Assembly: GCF_000003605.2 (NCBI RefSeq)
Contig: NW_003157454.1
Span: forward strand, 1 to 64,000
From: Saccoglossus kowalevskii
Taxonomy: Eukaryota; Hemichordata; Enteropneusta; Harrimaniidae
DNA: 64,000 nucleotides
Reading direction: 5' to 3'
The notes beneath the pieces were generated by a model. The model had not been told where the DNA came from, searched no databases, and worked only from the letters and a program-made list of their open reading frames with translations. Shown in pieces: positions 1 to 12,239 of this stretch (within the stretch, counting starts at the first letter, position 1; each line of letters begins with the position of its first letter). The position numbers were made by a program, and so were the translations under genes.

Positions 1-690
1 GTTGCACTAATGGTTATCAAGTATTCAGAGCTAGCCATTGGTTTAGGTTGCACTAATGGGTATCCAGTATTGAGAGCGAGGCATTGGTATAGGTTGCACT
101 AATGGGTATCAAGTATTCAGAGCTAGGCATTGATATAGGGTACACTAATGGGTATCCAGTATTCAGAGCTTGGCATTTGTATAGGGTACACTAACGGGTA
201 TCCAGTAATCAGAGCTAGGCATTGGTATAGGGTACACTAATAGGTATCCAGTATTCAGAGCTAGGCATTGGTATAGGTTGCACTAATGGGTATCCAGTAT
301 TCAGAGCTAGCCATTGGTATAGGGTACACTAATGGGTATCCAGTATTCAGAGCTAGGCATTGGTATAGATTGCTCAAATGGGTATCCAGTATTCAGAGCT
401 AGGCATTGGTATAGGTTGCACTAATGGGTATCCAGTATTCAGATCTAGGCATTAGTTTAGGGTACACTAATGGGTATCCAGTATTCAGAGCGAGGCATTG
501 GTATGGGTTGCAATAATGAGTATCCAGTATTCAGAGCTAGGCATTGGTATAGGGTAAACTAATGGGTATCCAGTATTCAGAGCTAGGCATTGGTATAGGG
601 TACACTAATGGGTATCCAGTATTCAGAGCTAGGCATTGGTATAGGTTGCACTAATGGGTATCCAGTATTCAGAGCTAGGCATTGGTATAG

Positions 691-697
691 GTTCCAC
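691..697 (+). repeat. 7-bp extra junction box (GTTCCAC before GTTACAC)
   Basis: Two junction forms stand back to back here, GTTCCAC then GTTACAC, making this unit 53 bp instead of 46. The GTTCCAC form also occurs alone near 1018 and 1200, so the simplest reading is a slip or a small unequal exchange between two box variants. Two single-base losses follow within the next 65 bp, so a consensus error is also possible. Confidence 0.75.
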
Positions 698-780
698 GTT
701 ACACTAATGGGTATCCAGTATTCAGAGCTAGGCATTGGTATAGGTGCACTAATGGGTATCCAGTATCAGAGCTAGGCATT

Positions 781-1450
781 AGTTTAGGGTACACTAATGG
801 GTATCCAGTATTCAGAGCGAGGCATTGGTATGGGTTGCACTAATGAGTATCCAGTATTCAGAGCTAGGCATTGGTATAGGGTACACTAATGGGTATCCAG
901 TATTCAGAGCTAGGCATTGGTATAGGTTACACTAATGGGTATACAGTATTCAGAGCTAGGCATTGGTATAGGTTGCACTAATGGGTATCCAGTATTCAGA
1001 GCTAGGCATTGGTATTGGTTCCACTAATGGGTATTCAGTATTCAGAGCTAGGCATTGGTATAGGTTGCACTAATGGGTATCCAGTATTCAGATCTAAACA
1101 TTGGTATAGGGTAAACTAATGGGTATCCAGTATTCAAAGCTAGGCATAGGTATAGGTTGCACTAATGGGTATCCAGTATTCAGGGCTAGGCATTGGTATT
1201 GGTTCCACTAATGGGTATCCAGTATTCAGAGCTAGGCATTGGTATAGGTTGCACTAATGGGTATCCAGTATTCAGAGCTAAACATTGGTATAGGGTAAAC
1301 TAATGGGTATCCAGTATTCAAAGCTAGGCATAGGTATAGGTTGCACTAATGGGTATCCAGTATTCAGGGCTAGGAATTGGTATAGGTTGCACTAATGGGT
1401 ATCCAGTATTCAGAGCTAGGTATTGGTATAGGGAAAACTAATGGGTATCC
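781..1450 (+). repeat. Block P, copy 1 (repeated near 58.4 kb and 62.1 kb)
   Basis: This segment carries an ordered set of uncommon variants: GAGCGAGG with TATGGG, then ATGAGTATCC, the GGTTCCAC box, CTAAACATTGG with GGGTAAAC, CAAAGC with GGCATAGG, CAGGGC with GGAATTGG, and GGGAAAAC. The same order recurs at 58381-58860, and its later half at about 62071-62290. Inside this copy a 4-monomer segment is doubled: the AACATT marker lies at 1097 and again at 1281, exactly 184 bp apart. Confidence 0.82.
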
Positions 1451-2119
1451 AGTTTTCAACGCTAGGCATTGGTATAGATTGCACTAATGGGTATCCAGTA
1501 TTTAGAGCTAGGCATTGGTATAGGTTGCACTAATGGGTATCCAGTATTCAGAGCTAGGCATTGGTTTAGGTTGCACTAATGGGTATCCAGTATTCAGAGC
1601 GAGGCATTGGTATAGGTTGCACTAATGGGTATCCAGTATTCAGAGCAAGGCATTGGTATAGGTTGCACTAATGGGTATCCAGTATTCAGAGCTAGGCATT
1701 GGTATAGGTTGCACTAATGGGTATCCATTATTCAGAGCTAGGCATTGGTATAGGTTGCACTAATGGGTATCCAGTATTCAGAGCAATGTATTGGTATAGG
1801 GTACACTAATGGGTATCCAGTATTCAGAGCTAGGCATTGGTATAGGTTGCACTAATCGGTATCCAGTATTCAGAGCTAGGTATTGGTATAGGTTGCACTA
1901 ATGGGTATCCAGTATTCAGAGCTAGGCATTGGTATAGGGTACACTAATGGTTATCCAGTATTCAGAGCTAGGCATTTGTATAGGTTGCACTAATGGGTAT
2001 CCAGTATTCAGAGCTAGGCATTGGTTTAGGTTGCACTAATGGGTATCCAGTATTCAGAGCGAGGCATTGGTATAGGTGGCACTAATGGGTATCCAGTATT
2101 CAGAGCAAGGCATTGGTAT

Positions 2120-2340
2120 AGGGTACACTGATGGGTATACAAGTATCCAGAGCTAGGCATTGGTATAGGGTACACTAATGGGTATCCAGTATTCAGAGCT
2201 AGGCATTGGTATAGATGCACTTATGGGTATCCAGTATTCAGAGCTAGGCATTGGTATAGGTTGCACTAATGGGTATCCAGTATCAGAGCGAGGCATTGGT
2301 TTAGGTTGCACTAATGGGTATCCAGTATCAGAGCTAGGCA
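2120..2340 (+). repeat. Satellite stretch with several single-base length changes
   Basis: Four units here are out of the 46-bp register. There is an extra base in TATACAAGTATCC near 2130, a lost T in TAGATGCAC near 2215, and a lost T in two TATCAG boxes near 2282 and 2329 (normally TATTCAG). These changes let a minus-strand frame stay open for about 60 codons, which is a by-product and not evidence of a gene. The losses are all in short runs of one base. Confidence 0.8.
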
Positions 2341-2716
2341 TTGGTATAGGGTAAACTAATGGGTATCCGGTATTCAGAGCTAGGCATTGGTATAGGTTGC
2401 ACTAATGGGTATCCAGTATTCAGAGCGAGGCATTGGTATAGGTTGCACTAATGGGTATCCAGTATTCAGAGCTAGTCATTGGTATAGGGTACACTAATGG
2501 GTATCCAGTATTCAGAGCTAGGCATTGGTATAGTTTGCACTAATGGGTATCCAGTATTCAGAGCTAGGCATTGGTATAGGTTGCACTAATGGGTATCCAG
2601 TATTCAGAGCTAGGCATTAGTTTAGGTTACACTAATGGGTATCCAGTATTCAGAGCGAGGCATTGGTATAGGTTGCACTAATGAGTATCCAGTATTCAGA
2701 GCTAGGCATTGGTATA

Positions 2717-2762
2717 GGGTACACTAATGGGTATCCAGTATTCAGAGCTAGGCATTGGTATA
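2717..2762 (+). repeat. Exemplar B-type monomer (GGGTACAC junction)
   Basis: This is the second commonest unit. It differs from the consensus at two bases in the junction box: GGTTGCAC becomes GGGTACAC, which creates a GTAC (RsaI) site. A and B units are interspersed throughout the window, often one or two at a time, and their order is copied when blocks duplicate. A third form, GGGTGCAC, contains GTGCAC (ApaLI). The rarer forms GGCTGCAC and GGGAAAAC mark particular higher-order blocks. Confidence 0.92.
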
Positions 2763-2965
2763 GGGTAAACTAATGGGTATCCAGTATTCAAAGCTACGCA
2801 TTTGTATAGGTTGCACTAATGGGTATCCAGTATTCAGGGCTAGGCATTGGTATAGGTTGCACTAATGGGTATCCAGTATTCAGAGCGAGGCATTGGTATA
2901 GGTTGCACTAATGGGTATCCAGTATTCAGAGCTAGGCATTGGTATAGGTTGCACTAATGGGTATC

Positions 2966-3410
2966 CAGTATTCAGAGCAATGCATTGGCATAGGTTGCAC
3001 TAATGGGTATCCAGTATTCAGAGCAATGCATTGGTATAGGTTGCACTAATGGGTATCCAGTATTCAGAGCTAGGCATTGGTATAGGTTGCACTAATGGGT
3101 ATCCAGTATTCAGAGCAATGCATTGGTATAGGGTGCACTAATGGGTATCCAGTATTCAGAGCTAGGCATTGGTATAGGTTGCACTAATGGGTATCCAGTA
3201 TTCAGAGCAATGCATTGGTATAGGGTGCACTAATGGGTATCCATTATTCAGTGCTAGGCATTGGTTTAGGGTACATTAATGGGTATCCAGTATTCAGAGC
3301 AATGCATTGGTATAGGTTGCACTAATGGGTATCCATTATTCAGTGCTAGGCATTGGTTTAGGGTACACTAATGGGTATCCAGTAGTCAGAGCAATGCTTT
3401 GGTATAGGTT
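2966..3410 (+). repeat. Dimer-rich tract (AATG units alternating with TAGG units)
   Basis: Units with GAGCAATGCATTGG alternate with units carrying GCTAGGCATTGG, the latter often with CCATTATTC, GTGCTAGG and TTTAGGGTACA, so the effective period is 92 bp over much of the stretch. The alternation is less strict at its start. The AATG units contain ATGCAT (NsiI), which is absent from the consensus. Confidence 0.75.
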
Positions 3411-3636
3411 GCACTAATGGGTATCCAGTATTCAGAGCTAGGCATTGGTTTAGGTTGCACTAATGGGTATCCAGTATTCAGAGCGAGGCATTGGTATAGG
3501 TTGCACTAATGGGTATCCAGTATTCAGAGCTAGGCATTGGTATAGGGTACACTAATGGGTATCCAGTATTCAGAGCTAGGCATTGGTATAGGTTGCACTA
3601 ATGGGTATCCAGTATTCAGAGCAATGCATTGGTATA

Positions 3637-4602
3637 GGCTGCACTAATGGGTATCCAGTATTCAGAGCTAGGCAATGGTATAGGGTGCACTAATGGGTAT
3701 CCAGTATTCAGAGCTAGGCATTGGAATAGGTTGCACTAATGGGTATCCAATATTCAGAGCTAGGCATTGTTATAGGTTGCACTAATGGGTATCCAGTATT
3801 CAGAGCTAGGCATTGGTATAGGGTACACTAATGGGTATCCAGTATTCAGAGCTAGGCATTGGTATAGGTTGCACTAATGGGTATCCAGTATTCAGAGCTA
3901 GGCATTGGTTTAGGTTGCACTAATGGGTATCCAGTATTCAGAGCGAGACATTGGTATAGGTTGCACTAATGGGTATCCAGTATTCAGAGCAAGGCATTGG
4001 TATAGGGTACACTGATGGGTATAAAGTATTCAGAGCTAGGCATTGGTATAGGGTACACTAATGGGTATCCAGTATTCAGAGCTAGGCATTGGTATAGGTT
4101 GCACTAATTGGTATCCACTATTCAGAGCTAAGCATTGGTTTAGGTTGCACTAAGGGGTATCCAGTATTCAGTGCTAGGCATTGGTATAGATTGCACTAAT
4201 GGGTATCCAGTATTCAGAGCTAGGCATTGATATAGGGTACACTAATGGGTATCCAGTATTCAGAGCTAGGCATTGGTATAGGGTACACTAACGGGTATCC
4301 AGTAATCAGAGCTAGGCATTGGTATAGGGTACACTAATGGGTATCCAGTATTCAGAGCTAGGCATTGGTATAGGTTGCACTAATGGGTATCCAGTATTCA
4401 GAGCTAGGCATTGGTATAGGGTACACTAATGGATATCCAGTATTCAGAGCAAGGCATTGGTATAGATTGCACAAATGGGTATCCAGTATTCAGAGCTAGG
4501 CATTGGTATAGGTTGCACTAATGGGTATCCAGTATTCAGAGCTAGGCATTAGTTTAGGGTACACTAATGGGTATCCAGTATTCAGAGCAATGCATTGGTA
4601 TA
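3637..4602 (+). repeat. 21-monomer higher-order repeat (alpha block), copy 1
   Basis: The block starts at a GGCTGCAC junction and runs exactly 966 bp (21 x 46) to the next such junction. In order it shows GGCAATGG, GGGTGCAC, GGAATAGG, CCAATATTC, CATTGTTATAGG, GAGCGAGG, GAGCAAGG and ACTGATGGGTATAAAG. The GATGGGTATAAAG marker at 4014 recurs at 4980, also 966 bp on, so two independent markers agree. Scattered relatives occur near 24.56, 25.47, 33.29, 55.77 and 60.73 kb. Confidence 0.88.
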
Positions 4603-5660
4603 GGCTGCACTAATGGGTATCCAGTATTCAGAGCTAGGCAATGGTATAGGGTGCACTAATGGGTATCCAGTATTCAGAGCTAGGCATTGGAATAGGTTGC
4701 ACTAATGGGTATCCAATATTCAGAGCTAGGCATTGTTATAGGTTGCACTAATGGGTATCCAGTATTCAGAGCTAGGCATTGGTATAGGGTACACTAATGG
4801 GTATCCAGTATTCAGAGCTAGGCATTGGTATAGGTTGCACTAATGGGTATCCAGTATTCAGAGCTTGGCATTGGTTTAGGTTGCACTAATGGGTATCCAG
4901 TATTCAGAGCGAGGCATTGGTATAGGTTGCACTAATGGGTATCCAGTATTCAGAGCAAGGCATTGGTATAGGGTACACTGATGGGTATAAAGTATTCAGA
5001 GCTAGGCATTGGTATAGGGTACACTAATGGGTATCCAGTATTCAGAGCTAGGCATTGGTATAGGGTACACTAATGGGTATCCAGTATTCAGAGCTAGGCA
5101 TTGGTATAGGTTGCACTAATGGGTATCCAGTTTTCAGAGCTAGGCATTGGTATAGGTTGCACTAATGGGTATCCAGTATTTAGAGCTAGGCATTGGTATA
5201 GGGTACACTAATGGGTATCCAGTATTCAGAGCTAGGCATTGGGTTAGGTTACACTAATGGGTATCCATTATTCAGAGCTAGGCATTGGTTTAGGGTACAC
5301 TAATGGGTATCCAGTATTAAGAGCAATGCATTGGTGTAGGTTGCACTAATGGGTATCCAGTATTCAGAGCTAGGCATTGGTATAGGGTAAACTAATGGGT
5401 ATCCAGTATTCAGAGCTAGGCATTGGCTTAGGTTGCACTAATGGGTATCCAGTATTCAGAGCAAGGCATTGGTATAGGTTGCACTAATGGGTATCCAGTA
5501 TTCAGAGCGAGGCATTGGTATAAGTTGCACTAATGGGTATCCAGTATTCAGAGCTAGGCATTGGTATAGGGTACACTAATGGGTATCCAGTATTCAGAGC
5601 TAGGCATTGGTATAGGTTGCTCTAATGGATATCCAGTATTCAGAGCAATGCATTGGTATA
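4603..5660 (+). repeat. Alpha block, copy 2 (23 monomers)
   Basis: This copy begins at the GGCTGCAC junction and follows copy 1 in the same variant order, but the next GGCTGCAC is 1058 bp away (23 x 46), so two extra monomers lie in its second half. That second half also contains GGTGTAGG at 5333. The stretch from there through the next alpha start matches 55437-55765 with identical spacing of 328 bp. Confidence 0.86.
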
Positions 5661-5934
5661 GGCTGCACTAATGGGTATCCAGTATTCAGAGCTAGGCAAT
5701 GGTATAGGGTGCACTAATGGGTATCCAGTATTCAGAGCTAGGCATTGGAATAGGTTGCACTAATGGGTATCCAATATTCAGAGCTAGGCATTGTTATAGG
5801 TTGCACTAATGGGTATCCAGTATTCAGAGCTAGGCATTGGTATAGGGTACACTAATGGGTATCCAGTATTCAGAGCTAGGCATTGGTATAGGTTGCACTA
5901 ATGGGTATCCAGTATTCAGAGCTAGGCATTGGGT
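5661..5934 (+). repeat. Alpha block, copy 3 (partial)
   Basis: The GGCTGCAC, GGCAATGG, GGAATAGG, CCAATATTC and CATTGTTATAGG series is present again. The order then breaks off at a GGGTTAGG unit and passes into a different block, without the GATGGGTATAAAG unit seen in copies 1 and 2. This is the end of the local tandem run of alpha blocks. Confidence 0.8.
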
Positions 5935-6270
5935 TAGGTTACACTAATGGGTATCCAGTATTCAGAGCTAGGCATTGGTATAGGTTGCACTAATTGGTAT
6001 CCAGTATTCAGAGCTAAGCATTGGTTTAGGTTGCACTAATGGGAATCCAGTATTCAGAGCTAGGCATTGGTATAGGTTGCACTAATGGGTATCCAGTATT
6101 CAGAGCTAGGCATTGGTTTAGGTTGCACTAATGGGTATCCAGTATTCAGAGCTAGGAATTGGTATAGGGTACACTAATGGGTATCCAGTATTCAGAGCTA
6201 GGCATTGGTATAGGTTGCCCTAATTGGTATCCACTATTCAGAGCTAAGCATTGGTTTAGGTTGCACTAAT

Positions 6271-8018
6271 GGGAATCCAGTATTCAGAGCTAGGCATTGG
6301 TATAGGTTGCACTAATGGGTATCCAGTATTCAGAGCTAGGCATTGGTTTAGGTTGCACTAATGGGTATCCAATATTCAGAGCTAGGCATTGGTATAGGTT
6401 GCACTAATGGGTATCCAATATTCAGAGCTAGGCATTGGTTTAGGTTGCACTAATGGGTATCCAGTATTCAGAGCTAGGCATTGGTTTAGGTTGCACTAAT
6501 GGGTATCCAGTATTCAGAGCTAGGAATTGGTATAGGGTACACTAATGGGTATTCAGTATTCATAGCTAGGCATTGGTTTAGCTTGCACTAATGGGTATCC
6601 AGTATTCAAAGCTAGATATTGGTATAGGTTGCACTACTGGGTACCCAGTATTCAGAGCTAGGCATTGGTTTAGGTTGCACTAATGGGTATCCAGTATTCA
6701 GAGTTAGGCATTGGTATAGGTTGCAATAATGGGTATCCAGTATTCAGAGCTAGGCACTGGTATAGGTTGCACTAATTGGTATCCACTATTCAGAGCTAGG
6801 CATTGGTTTAGGTTGCACTAATGGGTATCCAGTGTTCAGAGCTAGGCATTGGTATAGGTTGCACTAATGGGTATCCACGATTCAGAGCTAGGCATTGGTT
6901 TAGGTTGCACTAATGGGTATCCAGTATTCAGAGCTAGGCATTGGTATAGGTTGCACTAATGGGTATCCAGTATTCAGAGCTAGGCATTGGTAAAGGTTGC
7001 ACTAATGGGTATCCAGTATTCAGAGCTAGGGATTGGTATAGGGTATACTAATAGGTATCCAGTATTCAGAGCTAGGCATTGGTTTAGGTTGCACTAATGG
7101 GTATCCAGTATTCTGAGCTAGGCATTGGTATAAGTTGCACTAATGGGTACCCATTATTCAGAGCTAGGCATTGGTTTAGGTTGTACTAATCGGTATCCAG
7201 TATTCAGAGTTAGGCATTGGTATAGGTTGCACTAATGGGTATCCAGAATTCAGAGCTAGGCATTGGTATAGGTTGCACTAATGGGTATCCAGTATCCAGA
7301 GCTAGGCATTGGTATATGTTGCACTAATGGGTATCCAGTATTTAAAGCCTGCCATTGGTTTAGGTTGCACTAATGCGTATCCAGTATTCAGAGCTAGGTA
7401 TTGGTTTAGGTTGCACTAATGGGTATCCAGTATCCAGAGCTAGGCATCGGTATAGGTTGCACTAATGGGTATCCAGTATTCAGAGCTAGGCATTGGTATA
7501 GGTTGCACTAATGGGTATCCAGTATTCAGAGCTAGGCATTAGTTTAGGGTACACTAATGGGTATCCAGTATTCAGAGCGAAGCATTGGTATAGATTGCAC
7601 TAATGAGTATCCAGTATTCAGAGCTAGGCATTGGTATAGGGTACATTAATGGGTATCCAGTATTCAGAGCTAGGCATTGGTATAGGGTACACTAATGGGT
7701 ATCCAGTATTCAGAGCTTGGCATTGGTATAGGTTGCACTAATGGGTATCCTGTATTCAGAGCGAGGGATTGGTATAGGTTGCACTAATGGGTATCCAGTA
7801 TTCAGAGCTAGTCATTGGTATAGGTTCTACTAATGGGTATCCAGTATTCAGAGCTAGGCATTGGTATATGTTGCACTAATGGGTATCCAGTATTCAGAGC
7901 TAGGCATTGGTATACGGTAAACTAATGGGTATCCAGTATTCAGAGCTAGGCATTAGTTTAGGGTACACTAATTGGTATCCACTATTCAGAGCTAAGCATT
8001 GGTTTAGGTTGCACTAAT
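6271..8018 (+). repeat. 38-monomer block, copy 1
   Basis: The block is bounded by the rare GGGAATCCAG unit at 6269 and 8019, a spacing of 38 monomers within two bases of line-count error. Another GGGAATCC lies five monomers upstream (6041). In order it holds CCAATATTC units, GGAATTGG with GGGTACAC, GCTTGCAC, CAAAGCTAGATATTGG, TACCCAG, GAGTTAGG, CACTGG, TAAAGG, TTCTGAGC with TATAAG, and an EcoRI-bearing CCAGAATTC unit at 7246. The same order follows in the next copy. Confidence 0.84.
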
Positions 8019-9330
8019 GGGAATCCAGTATTCAGAGCTAGGCATTGGTATAGGTTGCACTAATGGGTATCCAGTATTCAGAACTAGGCATTGGTTTAGG
8101 TTGCACTAATGGGTATCCAATATTCAGAGCTAGGCATTGGTACAGGTTGCACTAATGGGTATCCAATATTCAGAGCTAGGCATTGGTTTAGGTTGCACTA
8201 ATGGGTATCCAGTATTCAGAGCTAGGCATTGGTTTAGGTTGCACTAATGGGTATCCAGTATTCAGAGCTAGGAATTGGTATAGGGTACACTAATGGGTAT
8301 CCAGTATTCAGAGCTAGGCATTGGTTTAGCTTGCACTAATGGGTATCCAGTATTCAAAGCTAGATATTGGTATAGGTTGCACTAATGGGTACACAGTATT
8401 CAGAGCTAGGCATTGGTTTAGGTTGCACTAATGGGTATCCAGTATTCAGAGTTAGGCATTGGTATAGGTTGCACTAATGGGTATCCAGTATTCAGAGCTA
8501 GGCACTGGTATAGGTTGCACTAATTGGTATCCACTATTCAGAGCTAGGCATTGGTTTAGGTTGCACTAATGGGTATCCAGTATTCAGAGCTAGGCATTGG
8601 TATAGGTTGCACTAATGGGTATCCACTATTCAGAGCTAGGCTTTGGTTTAGGTTGCACTAATGGGTATCCAGTATTCAGAGCTAGGCATTGGTAAAGGTT
8701 GCACTAATGGGTATCCAGTATTCAGAGCTAGGCATTGGTATAAGTTGCACTAATGGGTACCCAATATTCAGAGCTAGGCATTGGTTTAGGTTGCACTAAT
8801 CGGTATCCAGTATTCAGAGTTAGGCATTGTTATAGGTTGTACTAATGGGTATCCAGAATTCAGAGCTAGGCATTGGTATAGGTTGCACTAATGGGTATCC
8901 AGTATCCAGAGCTAGGCATTGGTATATGTTGCACTAATGGGTATCCAGTATTTAGAGCCTGCCATTGGTTTAGGTTGCACTAATGCGTATCCAGTATTCA
9001 GAGCTAGGTATTGGTTTAGGTTGCACTAATGGGTATCCAGTATTCAGAGCTAGGCATCGGTATAGGTTGCACTAATGGGTATCCAGTATTCAGAGCTAGG
9101 CATTGGTATAGGTTGCACTAATGGGTATCCAGTATTCAGAGCTAGGCATTAGTTTAGGGTACACTAATGGGTATCCAGTATTCAGAGCGAAGCATTGGTA
9201 TAGATTGCACTAATGAGTATCCAGTATTCAGAGCTAGGCATTGGTATAGGGTACATTAATGGGTATCCAGTATTCAGAGCTAGGCATTGGTATAGGGTAC
9301 ACTAATGGGTATCCACTATTCAGAGCTAGG
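8019..9330 (+). repeat. 38-monomer block, copy 2 (shortened)
   Basis: This repeats the variant order of the preceding block, but the EcoRI-bearing unit comes at 8856, exactly 35 monomers after the first (7246), so three monomers are missing relative to copy 1. It carries TACACAGTATTC at about 8389, a variant that recurs near 51866, linking this copy to the 51.8-52.9 kb block about 43.5 kb downstream. Confidence 0.83.
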
Positions 9331-9628
9331 CATTGGTTTAGGTTGCACTAATGGGTACCCAGTATTCAGAGTTAGGCATTGGTATAGGTTGCACTAATGG
9401 GTATCCAGTATTCAGAGCTAGGCATTGGTATAGGTTGCACTAATGGGTATCCAGTATTCAGAGTTAGGCATTGGTATAGGTTGCACTAATGGGTATCCAC
9501 TATTCAGAGCTAGGCATTGGTTTAGGTTGCACTAATGGGTATCCAGTATTCAGAGCTAGGCATTGGTATAGGTTGCACTAATGGGTATCCAGTATTCAGA
9601 GCTAGGCATTGGTAAAGGTTGCACTAAT

Positions 9629-10700
9629 GGATATCCAGTATTCAGAGCTAGGCATTGGTATAGGGTATACTAATAGGTATCCAGTATACAGAGCTAGGCA
9701 TTGGTTTAGGTTGCACTAATGGGTATCCAGTATTCTGAGCTAGGCATTGGTATAAGTTGCACTAATCGGTACCCTGTATTCAGAGCTAGGCATTGGTTTA
9801 GGTTGCACTAATCTGTATCCAGTATTCAGAGTTAGGCATTGGTATAGGTTGCACTAATGGGTATCCAGAATTCAGAGCTAGGCATTGGTATAGGTTGCAC
9901 TAATGGGTATCCAGTATTCAGAGCCTGCCATTGGTTTAGGTTGCACTAATGGGTATCCAGTATTCAGAGCCTGCCATTGGTTTAGGTTGCACTAATGGGT
10001 ATCCAGTATTCAGAGCCTGCCATTGGTATATGTTGCACTAATGGGTATCCAGTATTCAGAGCCTGCCATTGGTTTATGTTGCACTAATGCGTATCCAGTA
10101 TTCAGAGCTAGGTATTGGTTTAGGTTGCACTAATGGGTATCCAGTATCCAGAGCTAGGCATCGGTATAGGTTGCACTAATGGGTATCCAGTATTCAGAGC
10201 TAGGCATTGGTATAGGGTACACTAATGGGTATCCAGTATTCAGAGCGAGGCATTAGTTTAGGGTACACTAATGGGTATCCAGTATTCAGAGCTAGGCATT
10301 GGTATAGATTGCACTAATGAGTTTCCAGTATTCAGAGCTAGGCATTGGTATAGGGTACATTAATGGGTATCCAGTATTCAGAGCTAGGCATTGGTATAGG
10401 GTACATTAATGGGTATCCAGTATTCAGAGCTAGGCATTGGTATAGGTTGCACTAATGGGTATCCAGTATTCAGAGCGTGGGATTGGTATAGGTTGCACTA
10501 ATGGGTATCCAGTATTCAGAGCTAGTCATTGGTATAGGTTCTACTAATGGGTATCCAGTATTCAGAGCTAGGCATTGGTATAGGTTGCACTAATTGGTAT
10601 CCACTATTCAGAGCTTGGCATTGGTTTAGGTTGCACTAATGGGTATCACGTATTCAGAGCTAGGCATTGGTATAGGTTGCACTAATGGGTATCCAGTATT
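9629..10700 (+). repeat. 23-monomer higher-order repeat, copy 1 of 4
   Basis: This runs from the GGATATCCAG unit after a TAAAGG junction to the GAGGGCTA unit at 10701, 1072 bp (23 monomers plus 14 bp of phase). In order it shows GGTATACTAATAGG, TTCTGAGC, TATAAGTTGCAC, a KpnI-type TACC unit, GAGTTAGG, an EcoRI-bearing CCAGAATTC at 9868, four GAGCCTGCC units, GCGTATCC, GGTATTGG, CATCGG, GAGCGAGGCATTAG, GTACATTAAT twice, a GGGATTGG, TAGTCATTGG, GTTCTACTAA and GAGCTTGGC. All these variants recur in the same order at 19331, 30404 and 36063. Confidence 0.9.
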
Positions 10701-10839
10701 GAGGGCTATGCATTGGTATAGGTTGCACTAATGGGTATCCAGTATTCAGAGCTAGGCATTGGTATAGGTTGCACTAATGGGTATCCAGTATTCAGAACTA
10801 GCATTGGTATAGGGTAAACTAATGGGTATCCATTATTCA

Positions 10840-11240
10840 GAGCATTGCATTGGTATAGGGTGCACTAATGGGTATCCATTATTCAGAGTTAGGCATTGGT
10901 ATAGGTTGCACTAATGGGTATCCATTATTCAGAGCTAGGCATTGGTTTAGGGTACACTAATGGGTATCCAGTATTAAGTGCAATGCATTGGTATAGGTTG
11001 CACTAATGGGTATCCATTATTCAGTGCTAGGCATTGGTTTAGGGTACACTAATGGGTATCCAGTAGTCAGAGCAATGCATTGGTATAGGTTGCACTAATG
11101 GGTATCCAGTATTCAGAACTAGGCATTGGTTTAGGGTACACTAATGGGTATCCAGTATTCAGAGCAATGCATTGGTATAGGTTGCACTAATGGGTATCCA
11201 GTATACAGAGCTAGGAATTGGTTTAGGTTGCACTAATGGG
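10840..11240 (+). repeat. 92-bp dimer tract
   Basis: Units with GAGCATTGC or GAGCAATGC and a TATAGG end alternate with units carrying CTAGGCATTGG and TTTAGGGTACAC, giving a 92-bp period. The tract also has the CCATTATTC, GTGCAATGC and CCAGTAGTC variants. It closes with a GTATACAG unit at 11201 followed by GGAATTGG. The same tract, ending in the same unit, appears before 17316, 20904 and 37544. Confidence 0.85.
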
Positions 11241-11560
11241 TATCCAGTATTCAGAGCGATGCATTGGTATAGGTTGCACTAATGGGTATCCAGTATTCAG
11301 AGATAGGCATTGGTATAGGGTACACTAATGGGTATCCAGTATTCAGAGCTAGGCAATGGTATAGGGTGCACTAATGGGTATCCAGTATTTAGAGCTAGGC
11401 ATTGGTATAGGTTGCACTAATGGGTATCCAATATTCAGAGCTAGGCATTGTTATAAGTTGCACTAATGGGTATCCAGTATTCAGAGCTAGGCATTGGTAT
11501 AGGGTACACTAATGGGTATCCAGTATTCAGAGCTAGGCATTGGTATAGGTTGCACTAATG

Positions 11561-12140
11561 GGTACCCGGTATTCAGAGCTAGGCATTGGTATAGGTTGCA
11601 CTAATTGGTATCCACTATTCAGAGCTAAGCATTGGTTTAGGTTGCACTAATGGGAATCCAGTATTCAGAGCTAGGCATTGGTATAGGTTGCACTAATGGG
11701 TATCCAGTATTCAGAGCTAGGCATTGGTTCAGGTTGCACTAATGGGTATCCAATATTCAGAGCTAGGCATTGGTTTAGGTTGCACTAATGGGTATCCAGT
11801 ATTCAGAGCTAGGCATTGGTATAAGTTGCACTAATGGGTATCCAGTATTCAGAGCTAGGAATTGGTATAGGGTACACTAATGGTATCCAGTATTCAGAGC
11901 TAGGCATTGGTTTAGCTTGCACTAATGGGTATCCAGTATTCTGAGCTAGGCATTGGTATAAGTTGCACTAATGGGTACCCAGTATTCAGAGCTAGGCATT
12001 GGTTTAGATTGCACTAATCGGTATCCAGTATTCAGAGTTAGGCATTGGTATAGGTTGCACTAATGGGTATCCAGAATTCAGAGCTAGGCATTGGTATAGG
12101 TTGCACTAATGGGTATCCAGTATTCAGAGCTAAGTATTGG
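11561..12140 (+). repeat. Block shared with 38.55-39.13 kb
   Basis: It begins with the rare GGTACCCGG unit and continues through GGGAATCC, TTCAGG, CCAATATTC, GGAATTGG, a one-base-short CTAATGGTATCC, GCTTGCAC, TTCTGAGC, TATAAG, TTTAGATTGC, GAGTTAGG and the EcoRI-bearing unit at 12074. The copy downstream starts at 38548 with its EcoRI unit at 39061. Both markers are 26,987 bp apart, so no length change has occurred between them in either copy, including the shared short unit. Confidence 0.86.
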
Positions 12141-12239
12141 TTTAGGTTGCGCTAATGGGTATCCAGTATTCAGAGCTAGGCATTAGTTTAGGTTGCACTA
12201 ATGGGTATCCAGTATTCAGAGCAAGGCATTGGTATAGGG

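Noticed and set aside
2026-2341. Two overlapping minus-strand open frames of 62-64 codons with repetitive peptides
   Set aside because: They are translations of the satellite. Because 46 = 1 mod 3 each frame normally meets a stop within three monomers; here single-base indels shift phase and skip it. No start context, domain or non-repeat sequence supports a gene.
6269-6290. CCAAT to ATTGG inverted pairs in CCAATATTC units as hairpins
   Set aside because: The stems are five bases with a 14-base loop and occur only in the CAAT variant, too weak to call a structural element.
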